Assembly: GCF_002252585.1 (NCBI RefSeq) | Contig: NZ_NQLD01000003.1 | Strand: one strand, 5' to 3' | Source: Methanocatella intestini | GTDB taxonomy: Archaea > Methanobacteriota > Methanobacteria > Methanobacteriales > Methanobacteriaceae | DNA: 64,000 bases | Part shown: piece by piece, positions 45,201-50,523 of the stretch | Position numbering within the stretch: the stretch's first letter is position 1 | Layout of the letters: each line of letters begins with the position of its first letter | Position numbers and translations under genes: made by a program | Notes under the pieces: model-generated | What the model saw: the letters and a program-made list of their open reading frames with translations, nothing else | Database searches by the model: none | What the model was told of the DNA's origin: nothing

Positions 45201-47310
45201 TACTGGTACTACTGTTACTGTTGATATTTGGGCTAAAATATTGGATACTGCTGATAGAGATGTTTTCAATTTAGTTAATGTTACTAGTGATGAGCATCCT
45301 GAAGGAAACACTTCCAATATTACTGTTCATGTGAGGATTGTTGATTTGGCTGTTGATAAATTGGTAAATAATACTGTTCCTAAGTATTTGGATATGATTG
45401 AGTATACTATTGTTGTTGTTAATAATGGTCCTGATAAGTCATTTAATGTTACTGTTGGTGATTTATTGCCTGATGGTGTAAAATTCATCAGCTCTAATGG
45501 TCAGTACAATCCAGATACTGGTGTTTGGTTTGTTGGTGATTTAGATGCTAATGAACGTGTAACTTTGAAAATTGTTGTTCAGGTTATTAAGGTTGGAAAT
45601 ATTACCAATGCCGTCAATGTTACCGGTACTGGTCATGATACTAATTTAACTAATAATAATGATTCTGTTAGTGTTAATGTTCCTGAATCAGTATTGTTAA
45701 ACATTGTAAAAGTTGCAAACTCAACAATAATTGTTGCAGGTGAAAATGTAGGTTACACAGTTGTTATAAACAATTACGGTCCTTCTGTTGCCAGTGATGT
45801 TGTTCTAAAAGATATATTCAACAGTAATGAATTGCTTAACTTACAATATTCATTAAATGGTGTAGATTGGTTTAATTACAATGAATCTGTCAGTTTAGGT
45901 GATATTAATGCAGGTGCTAATATAACTGTGTATTTCAGAGCTAAAGTTAATGCTTCTGTTCGTGGTGATGTTTTAAACACTGTTAATATTACTACTGGTG
46001 TTGATGATGCTAGAGGTAACTTTACAGATAATGAAACAGTTAATGTTATAGCTAATACTACTTTGGTTGTAATTAAGGATGCTGAAATCAAAGCACTTAA
46101 CCCTGGAGACACAGCACACTTTGTCATTACTGTAATTGCTGGAGGGTCTTCAGATTCATTGAATGTCAAATTAGAAGATATTTTGGATGCTGAATTGTTG
46201 GATGTTAAATCTGCAACCTACAGAATAAATGGAGGTAATTTAACTGATTACACTCAAATTATTTTATTAGGAAATATGCATACTGGCAGTAAGATAGTTG
46301 TAGATATTTATGCTGCAATATTAGGTACAACCGGTCAGGATATCTTCAATTGTGTAAATGTCACTAGTGATGAACATCCTGAAGGAAACACTTCAAATAC
46401 TACAATACATGTAAATATCGCTGATTTAGAAATTATTAAAATAGTAGATAATCTTACTCCAAATTATGGTGATGAAATAACCTACACAATAATTGTAAGA
46501 AACAACGGTCCGGATAACTCAACTAACATTAAAGTATCTGAAATATTGGCAGATAATTTCAAATTCATTTCAGCTAATGCTTCTAAAGGATATTACAATT
46601 TAACAAATGGTATTTGGGCAGTAGGTAATTTAACTAATAATGAAACAGCTAAATTAGTTATTACTGTAAAAATAATTAAAACAGGATTTATCCAAAACAA
46701 TGTAAGTGTAAATGGAACTGGTTATGATCCTAACTTAACTAACAACAATGCTACTGTCAATATTACTGTTCCTCAAACAGCAGATTTATCTGTTATAAAA
46801 ATAGTAAATGTTAATGTAGTAACTGTTGGAGATAAAATCATATACACTATTATTGTTAAAAACAATGGTCCTGACACAGCATTAGATGTTTATGCAGTAG
46901 ATAAATTATCAGATGCTCTTAAATTTGTTTCATATAAAGCAAGCGTAGGAGTATATAATCCGGCAACAGGTATTTGGACAATTGGCAATTTAACTAACAA
47001 AAGCAATGCTACATTGGAAATTACATGTATTGTTTTAAAAACAGGTATAATATCTAATGAAGTATTTGTAAATGGAAGTACAGTTGACTTGAATATGTCT
47101 AACAATTATGATAATATTTCAGTTACTGTAAATCCACTTCCAACTCCTGTTCCTACTCCTGTAGGTCCGGCTGATAAAGATATTATGATTTCTGATGAAG
47201 TTACAATGGATATTGCTGCAATGGCAAAAACAGGAAATCCATTATTTGCTTTATTGGTTGTTTTAATCTTTGGAATATTCGGTTTTGGAGTTTCCAGAAG
47301 GAAAAAATAA
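30232..47310 (+). CDS. Giant adhesin-like surface protein with DUF11 repeats
   Basis: 5692 residues in one frame. A signal peptide (KVLVIASLLFIFCGSVYG, 5-22) leads to a long series of DUF11 (B_ant_repeat) domains of about 110-130 residues, typified by YTIVVVNNGPD, then NVTVGDLLPDG and a GVWFVGDL strand. The first third holds diverged domains, including two copies of an 858-bp unit (34753-36468). From about residue 2480 to 5390 an A-B-C triplet of domains repeats; the last five triplets are exactly 360 residues each. After two more A-type domains come a Pro-rich linker (PTPVPTPVG) and a membrane anchor (FALLVVLIFGIFGFGVSRRKK at the very end, basic tail). The protein is very rich in Asn-x-Ser/Thr sequons. 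It is expected on the cell surface, in adhesion or as pseudomurein-associated cover. Pseudaminic-acid genes follow directly. Confidence 0.9.
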   Translation: MNFLKVLVIASLLFIFCGSVYGVNEADSLDIQGVDVDGNSDTVIVENANLTYDKLIINDNGEEVVIGDNSIWDIPIKEGPIVENDNTSVPDISLKDENGNAMSFNNPADVFINESFNFQMVFKNLGDATGFQPYVQLIAPEDLTQFTVSFSNRNIVPIKVGVFDESTYNNATGLYTLIDPFTKKEVHGPVNSTFYILQYPLGSFPVDAPDAVLNVTSSIGDLEIGKLLNFTVTPVFRYGNGHIDDPVNYPPIYGETVTGWVNPVVVKIDKDSNLHEDETATGSNFPFEYYVNINIANGAKIENITIADVLSSNIMYLGSLVLYDSKGKIIDSSLYTVEKPDGNKTGGKIILKLKEATGDLSGTSLSLRYKAYAPEFDNSTDDNITIIDSETGVSTVAKNTVNMDYTYDNNTYDVSDSYNVYLKSLATQKYAEILSTPIDGTYTVVPHNSINYKVDFEISDYFAFDNLVIYDKFDTHKVGSAQKFLTENKPVLSVYGKTYELNESYYNVVSLGSIDKSVTFYISKFLKDNNISTSLTGGYYTNRSINEGAMVGSLNFATKVIIYYSNGSSVVSNDLVINHIKTSADVLNTTNTVSDSSYTQLKVPSVTLKKDIVAVNGEIISPADFYKVYPGQNITFALDIYFPTGSVHDFAVTDYLPIPLFNLKGFNLVNSTTGVIPEGGYWAYANNSGFLYDENTGKVIIPKINIDNFNNAISFSFGNTLDNLANPVNVKLWLTVQVSSEPMADQLNLANLAEMKFKDSVDVIYASSNIVLMLTNEPELEITKHVNDTKILENIENATDVKYNITITNTGHSTAYDIIVADDFVNKTTSNGITKADVKAVSLVYSNGTVVDITAFKDDLFTKGYMISQLAQNTSCSIIYTVRFSEYLIPKESIVNNVWITNFAAYPNSTNFANNKDKYRDNATIIAKGLEITKDFIGSNVTDNTNMLFVGEIGIYRITVNFPDLRIPNLVIKDTSYGIKYTNFTITTSEGVVVPEYAYTVTYTPSTTHPEKSYLTINFNGDIIPDYTKNNQLIINAYYTVVNNENVIPIGADSATTSNYASITWTNNTLTSNTVYVNVYQPKIDISKIFEPNIVQGNDEASFTITITNTGKGTAHNTTITDDLTEFIKTFVNSRSDIGVTILKGNETGKIIFSWNNDIATLNVGELLAGQSVSVKFTFDVKSDVVIGKEFKNIAKVDYYSIFNETKFDEKRNYSSQASSTLHTYDAKVNKTVFNTTIVNGKDKVTIGENVTYNITAILPVGKYDILKVTDTLPEGLKYIDGSIVVYKGNTQNKAIEGKDYTVTVNGNIVELTFASEFADEIIKEYGGQFHAFLNATVLNVNNNKAGAVKTNKAVLTWNDHESVSNAAVSVVEPVIDITKNFNVDNVIGGDVLYFDITVTNNGQSPLFNVTLSDDLSDLINKFVSGSVNVTSGGVIVTPTWDNNIVSINIAELGIGKSLTYRFTFKVREDVVIGSTYTNIANVIGYSALSNGRNYTDTAKDSFTTELPAITKWVVDSSIDNGRDNVTIGEKVIYGVNVTLPVGNYTKLVIKDTLPQGFEYIGADAFYANGTKLVNGKDWTVNVNNYDITITVNNVHSSDFANGILSINLTARPTIFDPSNKAGAVKVNNVELFLNDKTMGKSSAKVTIVEPTADITKKFNVTEVEGLDHVSFDVIVKNNGKTPLFNVTIFDGLDDFDLFIGQTPGEDNVVIKVTDADGNPIDAKIKWIGSHVEIDVAQLNPGDIIHAKYSFVIRSDIQIGSQYVNMANVVGYSAPDHGRNYYNYDEDTLKTKLPVITKWVVDSSIDNGRDNVTIGEKVIYGVNVSLPVGNYTKLVIKDTLPQGFEYIGADAFYANGTKLVNGKDWTVNVNNYDITITVNNVHSSSFANGILSINLTARPTIFDPSNKAGAVKVNNVELFLNDKTMGRSSAKVTIVEPTLDITKKFNVTEVEGLDHVSFDVIVKNNGKTPLFEVTIIDDLEDLASFIGQIPGEDNVVVKVTDADGNSIDAKIKWIGSHVEIDVAQLNPGDIIHAKYSFVIRSDIQIGSQYVNMAYAVGYSAPDHGRIYYNESKDTLKTKMPTITKLVIGTTLGNKDGNIFTPTIGENVTYQIMVKLPKGNYTNLQVKDILPQGFEYLENSVILSNGTLISDVSVNGNLVTINFGNTTSYKYSDNIIFNLSAVVLNDQSNKAQSIKSNNVELYLNDNKIDNSNAQVKIAEPNISVVKTSDKQKYEYYENATYSIVITNNGNGMAYNITIKDVLPLGLKYSGINSTSKSNGWVVKFDENTRTFTITGLNLTVGDKFTFTYQASFAEWEIDGVKYSPIGQNFINSVNVAYVSINGTNPNNRTYTTQTTKEVHVTEADLSVVKNCNNEVVIAGEDIYYTIIITNNGLDTAQNVKLNEYYHSEYLTNLEYSLDGKTWNVYTNPIDLGSINSKASKTVYIRGYLDGSIVDDTILNNTVRVNTTTGELKLEDNEATNIKNVTTLAELHITKINITEAIAGKIIKYEIVITNNGPSYARDIILTDIYNDSELTNMLYSLDGQSWTRYDASINIGTLANGQSKTILFEGFIKTTIRGNIVNKAIINSTTKLRENSTLEDDVTVNVKGDTTLDITKVVNTALVNPGDVIKYTVQITAGGLSDSLDVILTDKLSEIFFDVNKATYSINGIDKGVWIGSVNLGTLSSGTTVNVVITVPVKAYVDVGKLNSITNFASVINSDNKTANDTNIVPINVIDLAINKTANHQNKTYNYGDNVEYVIEIINNGPGIATNIIATDNLPEGLEFINANVPGGWTLSISNNKITINGEKLANGEKVLITLIAKAAKSNVTIINDIKVNGTGFDSNISNNNDSETVKVTPLVDLAITKVVDNANPLYGSIITYTITVVNNGPDASTDVVVKDIWPANGLKFITSTGTYDPATGIWNVGELGSNEIATLTITAETIAIGKFENKVSVNGTGYDSNLSNNNASVNITVPDCVILNITKVVTDGVISEKPYKEVIAGEKITYTVIVSNYGPSVATNVYLTDLFNADELLNMEYNSNGNWVKYNNGIALGDIDVNEAVMILFRATVNHSTRGLINNTVRITTDIKDARGNFEANETVKAIDNSTLVINKTSNVDAINPGDLFNYTIVITAEGSSDSLGVILTDKLDQSLLDAQNAVFYVNGNYIGKWNGSYNIGTLKTGNSVTVTIEVKALNSANKDIFNKAIVENEEGFINESNKTVHVNTVDLAINKTSDKVIYKYLDNVIYTIVVTNHGPDDSFNVTVRDMLPNTLRFISASGNYNPVTGIWFIGHLAKGQSATLTITAQAIFPGIITNNANVTGSGYDVNLTNNHDNITITVPDCVILNVNKVAIGGVINITGGIKNVVAGEEVIYQVLVSNQGPSTAANVVLTDNYQTKDLTVVAYSLDNITWIPYTKGANINLGDMNSGSSILVYFKAIVNASTRGIVHNIVNITTDTDDARGIFSAEEHVNVISNSTLKVDKTAEIKELNPGDTIHYIITVTAGGSSDSLNVVLKDILDSTLLDVNGATYAVDGVNKGMWTGSVSLDTIATGNSVTVDIWAKVLDTADKDVFNLVNVTSDEHPEGNTSNTTVHVRIVDLAVDKLVNNSVPKYLDMIEYTIVVVNNGPDKSFNVTVGDLLPDGVKFISSNGQYNPDTGVWFVGDLDNHESATLKIVVQVIKVGNITNNVNVTGTGHDTNLTNNNDSVSVNVPESVLLNIVKVANSTIIVAGENVGYTVVINNYGPSVASDVVLKDIFNSNELLNLQYSLNGNDWFNYNEAINLGNIDVGASVTIYFRAKVNASVRGDVLNTVNITTGVDDARGNFSDNETVNVIANTTLVVIKDAEIKELNPGDTAHFIVTVIAGGSSDSLNVNLNDILDNKLLDINSAKYSINGGILSDFNGNIYLGNMLTGTTVTVDIWAKVLSTADRDIFNLVNVTSDEHPEGNTSNTTVHVRIVDLAVDKLVNNSVPKYLDMIEYTIVVVNNGPDKSFNVTVGDLLPDGVKFISSNGQYNPDTGVWFVGDLDANERVTLKIVVQVIKVGNITNNVNVTGTGHDTNLTNNNDSVSVNVPDCVILDISKVSNSTVIVAGENVGYTVVINNYGPSVASDVVLKDIFNSNELLNLQYSLNGVDWLDYNGAINLDNIDVGASVTVYFRAKVNGSVRGDVLNIVNVTTGVDDARGNFSDNETINVIANTTLVVIKDAEIKELNPGDTIHYIITVTAGGSSDSLNVNLNDILDNKLLDINSAKYSINGGILSDFNGNIYLGNMLTGTTVTVDIWARVLDTADRDVFNLVNVTSDEHPEGNTSNITVHVRIVDLAVDKLVNNSVPKYLDMIEYTIVVVNNGPDKSFNVTVGDLLPDGVKFISSNGQYNPDTGVWFVGDLDANERVTLKIVVQVIKVGNITNAVNVTGTGHDTNLTNNNDSVRVTVPDSVLLNIVKVANSTIIVAGENVGYTVTVTNNGPSVATDVVLKDVYNAKELFGLQYSLNAIDWLNYNESVSLGDINAGANITVYFRAKVNASVRGDVLNTVNITTSVDDARGNFTDNETINVIANTTLVVIKDAEIKELNPGDTIHYIITVTAGGSSDSLNVNLRDILDNKLLDINSAKYSINGGGLADYNGNVYLGNMLTGTTVTVDIWARVLDTADSDVFNLVNVTSDEHPEGNTSNITVHVRIVDLAVDKLVNNSVPKYLDMIEYTIVVVNNGPDKSFNVTVGDLLPDGVKFISSNGQYNPDTGVWFVGDLDANERVTLKIVVQVIKVGNITNNVNVTGTGHDTNLTNNNDSVTVNVPESVLLNIVKVANSTVIVAGENVGYTVVINNYGPSVASDVVLKDIFNSNELLNLQYSLNGKDWFNYNESVSLGDINAGANITVYFRAKVNASVRGNVLNTVNITTSIDDARGNFSDNETINVIANTTLVVIKDAEIKELNPGDTAHFIVTVIAGGSSDSLNVNLRDILDNKLLDVDGAIYAVDGVNKGMWTGSIDLGNMLTGTTVTVDIWAKILDTADRDVFNLVNVTSDEHPEGNTSNITVHVRIVDLAVDKLVNNTVPKYLDMIEYTIVVVNNGPDKSFNVTVGDLLPDGVKFISSNGQYNPDTGVWFVGDLDANERVTLKIVVQVIKVGNITNAVNVTGTGHDTNLTNNNDSVSVNVPESVLLNIVKVANSTIIVAGENVGYTVVINNYGPSVASDVVLKDIFNSNELLNLQYSLNGVDWFNYNESVSLGDINAGANITVYFRAKVNASVRGDVLNTVNITTGVDDARGNFTDNETVNVIANTTLVVIKDAEIKALNPGDTAHFVITVIAGGSSDSLNVKLEDILDAELLDVKSATYRINGGNLTDYTQIILLGNMHTGSKIVVDIYAAILGTTGQDIFNCVNVTSDEHPEGNTSNTTIHVNIADLEIIKIVDNLTPNYGDEITYTIIVRNNGPDNSTNIKVSEILADNFKFISANASKGYYNLTNGIWAVGNLTNNETAKLVITVKIIKTGFIQNNVSVNGTGYDPNLTNNNATVNITVPQTADLSVIKIVNVNVVTVGDKIIYTIIVKNNGPDTALDVYAVDKLSDALKFVSYKASVGVYNPATGIWTIGNLTNKSNATLEITCIVLKTGIISNEVFVNGSTVDLNMSNNYDNISVTVNPLPTPVPTPVGPADKDIMISDEVTMDIAAMAKTGNPLFALLVVLIFGIFGFGVSRRKK
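34753..36468 (+). repeat. Two tandem 858-bp units inside the adhesin gene
   Basis: Unit 1 (34753-35610) and unit 2 (35611-36468) begin at CCT...ATTACTAAATGGGTTGTT and run 286 codons each. They are nearly identical for the first 400 bp or so and diverge in part of the second half. Each unit encodes two DUF11-like domains. Confidence 0.85.
41011..46410 (+). repeat. Five tandem 1080-bp units inside the adhesin gene
   Basis: GTGAGGATTGTTGATTTGGC or a one- to two-base variant starts units at 41011, 42091, 43171, 44251 and 45331, so the period is exactly 1080 bp. A degenerate start follows at 46411. The first 330 bp of each unit are almost identical at DNA level. The next 750 bp vary as a mosaic. 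Diverged versions of the same triplet extend upstream to about 37690. Confidence 0.95.
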
Positions 47311-47315
47311 ATTTA

Positions 47316-47352
47316 AAGGATTTTTATAAATCCTTATTTTTTCTTTTTTTTA
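47316..47352 (+). terminator. Terminator after adhesin gene
   Basis: AAGGATTT (47316-47323), loop TTAT, AAATCCTT (47328-47335): an 8-bp stem followed by a long T-rich tail. Confidence 0.75.
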
Positions 47353-47487
47353 TTTTAAACTAATTTTAAATAGTTATTTTTTTATTTTAAACTAATTTTA
47401 TCATTAAATAAAAAATTAACAATACTATACTCTTTTATTTATCAAATACAATTTTATTATAAAGATAGAAACTTGCTTCTAATAATC

Positions 47488-47496
47488 TTTATATAT
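47488..47496 (+). promoter_or_regulatory. TATA box of pse operon
   Basis: TTTATATAT lies 44 bases before the ATG of pseB. It predicts a short leader holding the GGAG ribosome site. Confidence 0.5.
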
Positions 47497-47540
47497 TTTC
47501 AAAAATAAACTTATAAATAATTTAATATTGGAGTTTCGTT

Positions 47541-48536
47541 ATGTTAAATGATAAAACTATTTTAATTACTGGAGGAACTGGTTCTTTCGGTAAAAAGTTT
47601 ACAAAAAGAGTATTAGAACAGTATAATCCTAAAAAAATTATTATATACTCAAGAGATGAATACAAGCAATATTTGATGCAAAGACAATTTGCCCAACATA
47701 AAAAAGTAATGCGTTACTTTATTGGGGATGTTAGAGATAAAGAAAGATTTGCACGTGCCTGTGATGGTGTAGATATTATTGTTCATGCAGCTGCATTAAA
47801 ACAAGTTCCTGCAGCTGAATACAATCCTTTAGAAGCTATTAAAACCAATATTGATGGAGCCAGAAACATTGTGGATGTAGCTATTGACAAACATGTTGAA
47901 AAGGTAGTGGCATTATCTACTGATAAGGCAGTTAATCCGGTTAACTTATATGGTGCTACTAAAATGGTTTCAGATAAACTATTTATAGCAGCTAATGCTT
48001 ATGTTGGAGCTAAAAACACTCAATTTTCAGTAGTTCGTTATGGAAATGTTTCAGGCAGTCGCGGATCTGTAATTCCATTTTTCAAAACTTTAATTGATGA
48101 AGGTCAAACTAAAATACCAATTACTGATATGAGAATGACCAGATTTTGGATTACTCTTGATGAAGCAGTTGATTTAGTAATTAAAGCTATTGGTGATGCT
48201 AAAGGTGGAGAATTATTTATCCATAAATGCCCTTCATTTAAAGTAACTGATTTGGCAAAAGCCATGCTTCCTGATTGTGAATTTGAAGATGTCGGTATTA
48301 GACCTGGTGAAAAACTCCATGAAGTAATGATAACTAAGGAAGATTCAAGATCTGCTTATGAATATGATGATTATTATATAATTTATCCGGATTTGGAATG
48401 GTGGGAAGATGTTAATATAAAAGAAGGTGGAAAAAAAGTAGAAGACAGATTCTACTATGCATCTGACAATAATCCGGTTTGGTTATCTGTTGAAGAAATT
48501 AGAGAAGCTTTAAAAGATATAGATATTGTATACTAG
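47541..48536 (+). CDS. pseB: UDP-N-acetylglucosamine 4,6-dehydratase (inverting), PseB
   Basis: 331 residues, short-chain dehydrogenase fold. The NADP-binding ILITGGTGSFGKKF is at 7-20. HAAALKQVPAAEYNP carries the lysine typical of inverting 4,6-dehydratases (PseB/FlaA1), and NLYGATKMVSDKL gives the YxxxK pair. PseB starts pseudaminic-acid synthesis by turning UDP-GlcNAc into a 4-keto-6-deoxy-L-altro sugar. It is first in an operon pseB, pseC, cytidylyltransferase, pseG-pseH, pseI. Its stop abuts the pseC start. Confidence 0.9.
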   Translation: MLNDKTILITGGTGSFGKKFTKRVLEQYNPKKIIIYSRDEYKQYLMQRQFAQHKKVMRYFIGDVRDKERFARACDGVDIIVHAAALKQVPAAEYNPLEAIKTNIDGARNIVDVAIDKHVEKVVALSTDKAVNPVNLYGATKMVSDKLFIAANAYVGAKNTQFSVVRYGNVSGSRGSVIPFFKTLIDEGQTKIPITDMRMTRFWITLDEAVDLVIKAIGDAKGGELFIHKCPSFKVTDLAKAMLPDCEFEDVGIRPGEKLHEVMITKEDSRSAYEYDDYYIIYPDLEWWEDVNIKEGGKKVEDRFYYASDNNPVWLSVEEIREALKDIDIVY

Positions 48537-49688
48537 GTGATTTCTATTTCTAAATTTTTACCTTATGGAAAACAGTGTATAGACCAGGAAGACATTGATG
48601 CAGTCACAAAAGTATTAAGTGAAGATTTCATTACTCAGGGACCAAAAATAACTGAGTTTGAAGAGGAAATAGCTAATTATGTCGGAGCTAAATATGGAGT
48701 TGCTTTTAATTCAGGAACCTCTGCACTGCACGGTGCTTATTTTGCATTAGGTCTTGAAAAGGGAGATGAAATGATTACAACTCCTAATACTTTTGTAGCT
48801 ACTGCTAATGCAGGATTATATTTAGGGGCTAAAGTCAACTTCTGTGATGTGGAAAAACAAACCGGAAACATTGATGCATCTAAACTGGAAGTCAGTAAAA
48901 ATACTAAGTTAATAGCTCCTGTACATTATAGCGGTAATCCTGTTAACTTAAAGGAAATAGCTGATATTGCTGAAGATAATAATGCTAAGATTATTGAAGA
49001 CGGTGCACATGCACTTGGTGCAAAATATGACGGTAAAAAAATAGGCTCTTTAAAATACTCTGAAATGGCAATGTTCAGTTTTCATCCTGTTAAACACATT
49101 ACAACCGGTGAAGGCGGAATTATTGTTACAAATGATGAAGAGTATTATGAAAGACTTCAGTTATTCAGATCTCATGGAATCACTAAAAATAATTTAGTAA
49201 ATCCTCGTGACGGTGACTGGTATTATGAAATGCAGCACTTAGGATTCAATTACAGAATAACAGATATTCAATGTGCTTTAGGTTTATCACAACTTAAAAA
49301 ATTAGATTCCTTTGTTGAAAACAGAAGAAAAATAGCTGAAAAATATGATGAGATGTTTGAAGACAATCCATATTTTGATGTTGTTAAAGAAAATCCTGAC
49401 GGTGAGTCTGCATATCATTTATATCCGATTTTGTTAAAAGAAAAATATGCAAATCATAAAAAGGAAATATTTTCAAAATTACGCTCTGAAGGATTAGGTG
49501 TTCAGGTGCATTATATACCTGTTTATTTACAACCTTACTATCAAAACCTTGGATTTAATAAAGGACTTTGTCCAGTAGATGAAGAGTTTTACAAAAGAGA
49601 ACTTAGTATACCAATGTACCCTACATTAACTGATGAAGATTTAGAGTTTGTACAAGAAAAACTTTACAAAGTATTTAGTGAGTATTAA
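48537..49688 (+). CDS. pseC: UDP-4-keto sugar aminotransferase, PseC
   Basis: 383 residues, DegT/DnrJ/EryC1 family. It starts at a GTG directly after the pseB stop; SKFLPYGKQCIDQEDIDAV is the usual PseC opening. The PLP lysine is Lys186 in FSFHPVKHITTGEGG, and IIEDGAHALGA binds the cofactor ring. NYRITDIQCALGLSQL follows. PseC aminates C4 of the PseB product using glutamate. No separate ribosome site is visible, so translation probably continues from pseB. Confidence 0.9.
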   Translation: MISISKFLPYGKQCIDQEDIDAVTKVLSEDFITQGPKITEFEEEIANYVGAKYGVAFNSGTSALHGAYFALGLEKGDEMITTPNTFVATANAGLYLGAKVNFCDVEKQTGNIDASKLEVSKNTKLIAPVHYSGNPVNLKEIADIAEDNNAKIIEDGAHALGAKYDGKKIGSLKYSEMAMFSFHPVKHITTGEGGIIVTNDEEYYERLQLFRSHGITKNNLVNPRDGDWYYEMQHLGFNYRITDIQCALGLSQLKKLDSFVENRRKIAEKYDEMFEDNPYFDVVKENPDGESAYHLYPILLKEKYANHKKEIFSKLRSEGLGVQVHYIPVYLQPYYQNLGFNKGLCPVDEEFYKRELSIPMYPTLTDEDLEFVQEKLYKVFSEY

Positions 49689-49692
49689 AAAA

Positions 49693-50523
49693 ATGAAAAT
49701 TGGAGCAATTATTCAGGCCAGAACCTCTTCAACAAGACTTCCGCAAAAAGTTTTAAAACAGCTACCTTTCAATAGAAAAACCAATGTACTGCAACAGGTT
49801 ATTAGAAGAGTAGCCAAATCTGAACTTATTGATGAAATAATAATAGCTACAACAACACATGATGAAGATGAAAAAATAGTTGAAGTAGCTAAAAAAGAAA
49901 ACATTAAGTTTTACAAAGGCAGTCTGGAAAATGTTCTGGAACGATATTATAATGCTGCTTTGGAAAACAGCTTGGATGTTATTGTCAGGATAACCAGTGA
50001 CTGCCCATGTGCCGATGCAAATATAATTGATGAAATTGTCAAAAAACATATAGACTCCAATGCAGATTATACTTCAAATACATTAACCAGAGGATTTCCA
50101 AGAGGAATTGATGCTGAGGTAATTAACTTCAATGTTTTGGAAAATGCATATAAAAATGCCACTGATAAATTTGAAAAGGAACATGTAACTCCATTTATCT
50201 ATAAAACACATCCTGAAGACTTTAAAATAGTGCAATATGAAACAAAAAACGACAACTCTGATATTAGGATTACACTAGATACTCCTCAGGATTATGCTCT
50301 GCTCTGCAGTGTTTATGATAATTTATATGATAAAAATGAATTCTTCTCTCTGGATGATATTTTGGAATTATTTAGCAGTAAACCTTATTTAAAAGATATA
50401 AACTCTGAAATAACTCAAAAAAAGGTTTGCAATAGTTTAGAAGAAGAATTAGATGAAGTTCTTAATTTATGCGAAAAACAGGATTTGGACAGAGCTAAAC
50501 AGTATATTGAAAAGATAATATGA
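49693..50523 (+). CDS. SpsF-like cytidylyltransferase, likely PseF role
   Basis: 276 residues from the ATG at 49693, four bases after the pseC stop. It opens IGAIIQARTSSTRLPQKVL, the CTP-binding signature of the acylneuraminate cytidylyltransferase/SpsF family (COG1861). VRITSDCPCADANIIDEI is the metal-binding region. In this operon it should activate the nonulosonic acid to its CMP form. It is of SpsF type rather than classical PseF/NeuA, so I give no symbol. The last 60 residues form a charged extension. It overlaps the next gene by four bases (ATGA). Confidence 0.8.
   Translation: MKIGAIIQARTSSTRLPQKVLKQLPFNRKTNVLQQVIRRVAKSELIDEIIIATTTHDEDEKIVEVAKKENIKFYKGSLENVLERYYNAALENSLDVIVRITSDCPCADANIIDEIVKKHIDSNADYTSNTLTRGFPRGIDAEVINFNVLENAYKNATDKFEKEHVTPFIYKTHPEDFKIVQYETKNDNSDIRITLDTPQDYALLCSVYDNLYDKNEFFSLDDILELFSSKPYLKDINSEITQKKVCNSLEEELDEVLNLCEKQDLDRAKQYIEKII

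Noticed and set aside
41011..46410. Regular repeats that might suggest a CRISPR or satellite array
   Set aside because: The units are 1080 bp, stay in frame and encode protein domains; there are no short repeats with unique spacers.
30384..47105. Many minus-strand open frames of 60-97 codons inside the adhesin gene
   Set aside because: They recur with the plus-strand repeat, lack ribosome sites and are antisense shadows of the DUF11 coding frame.
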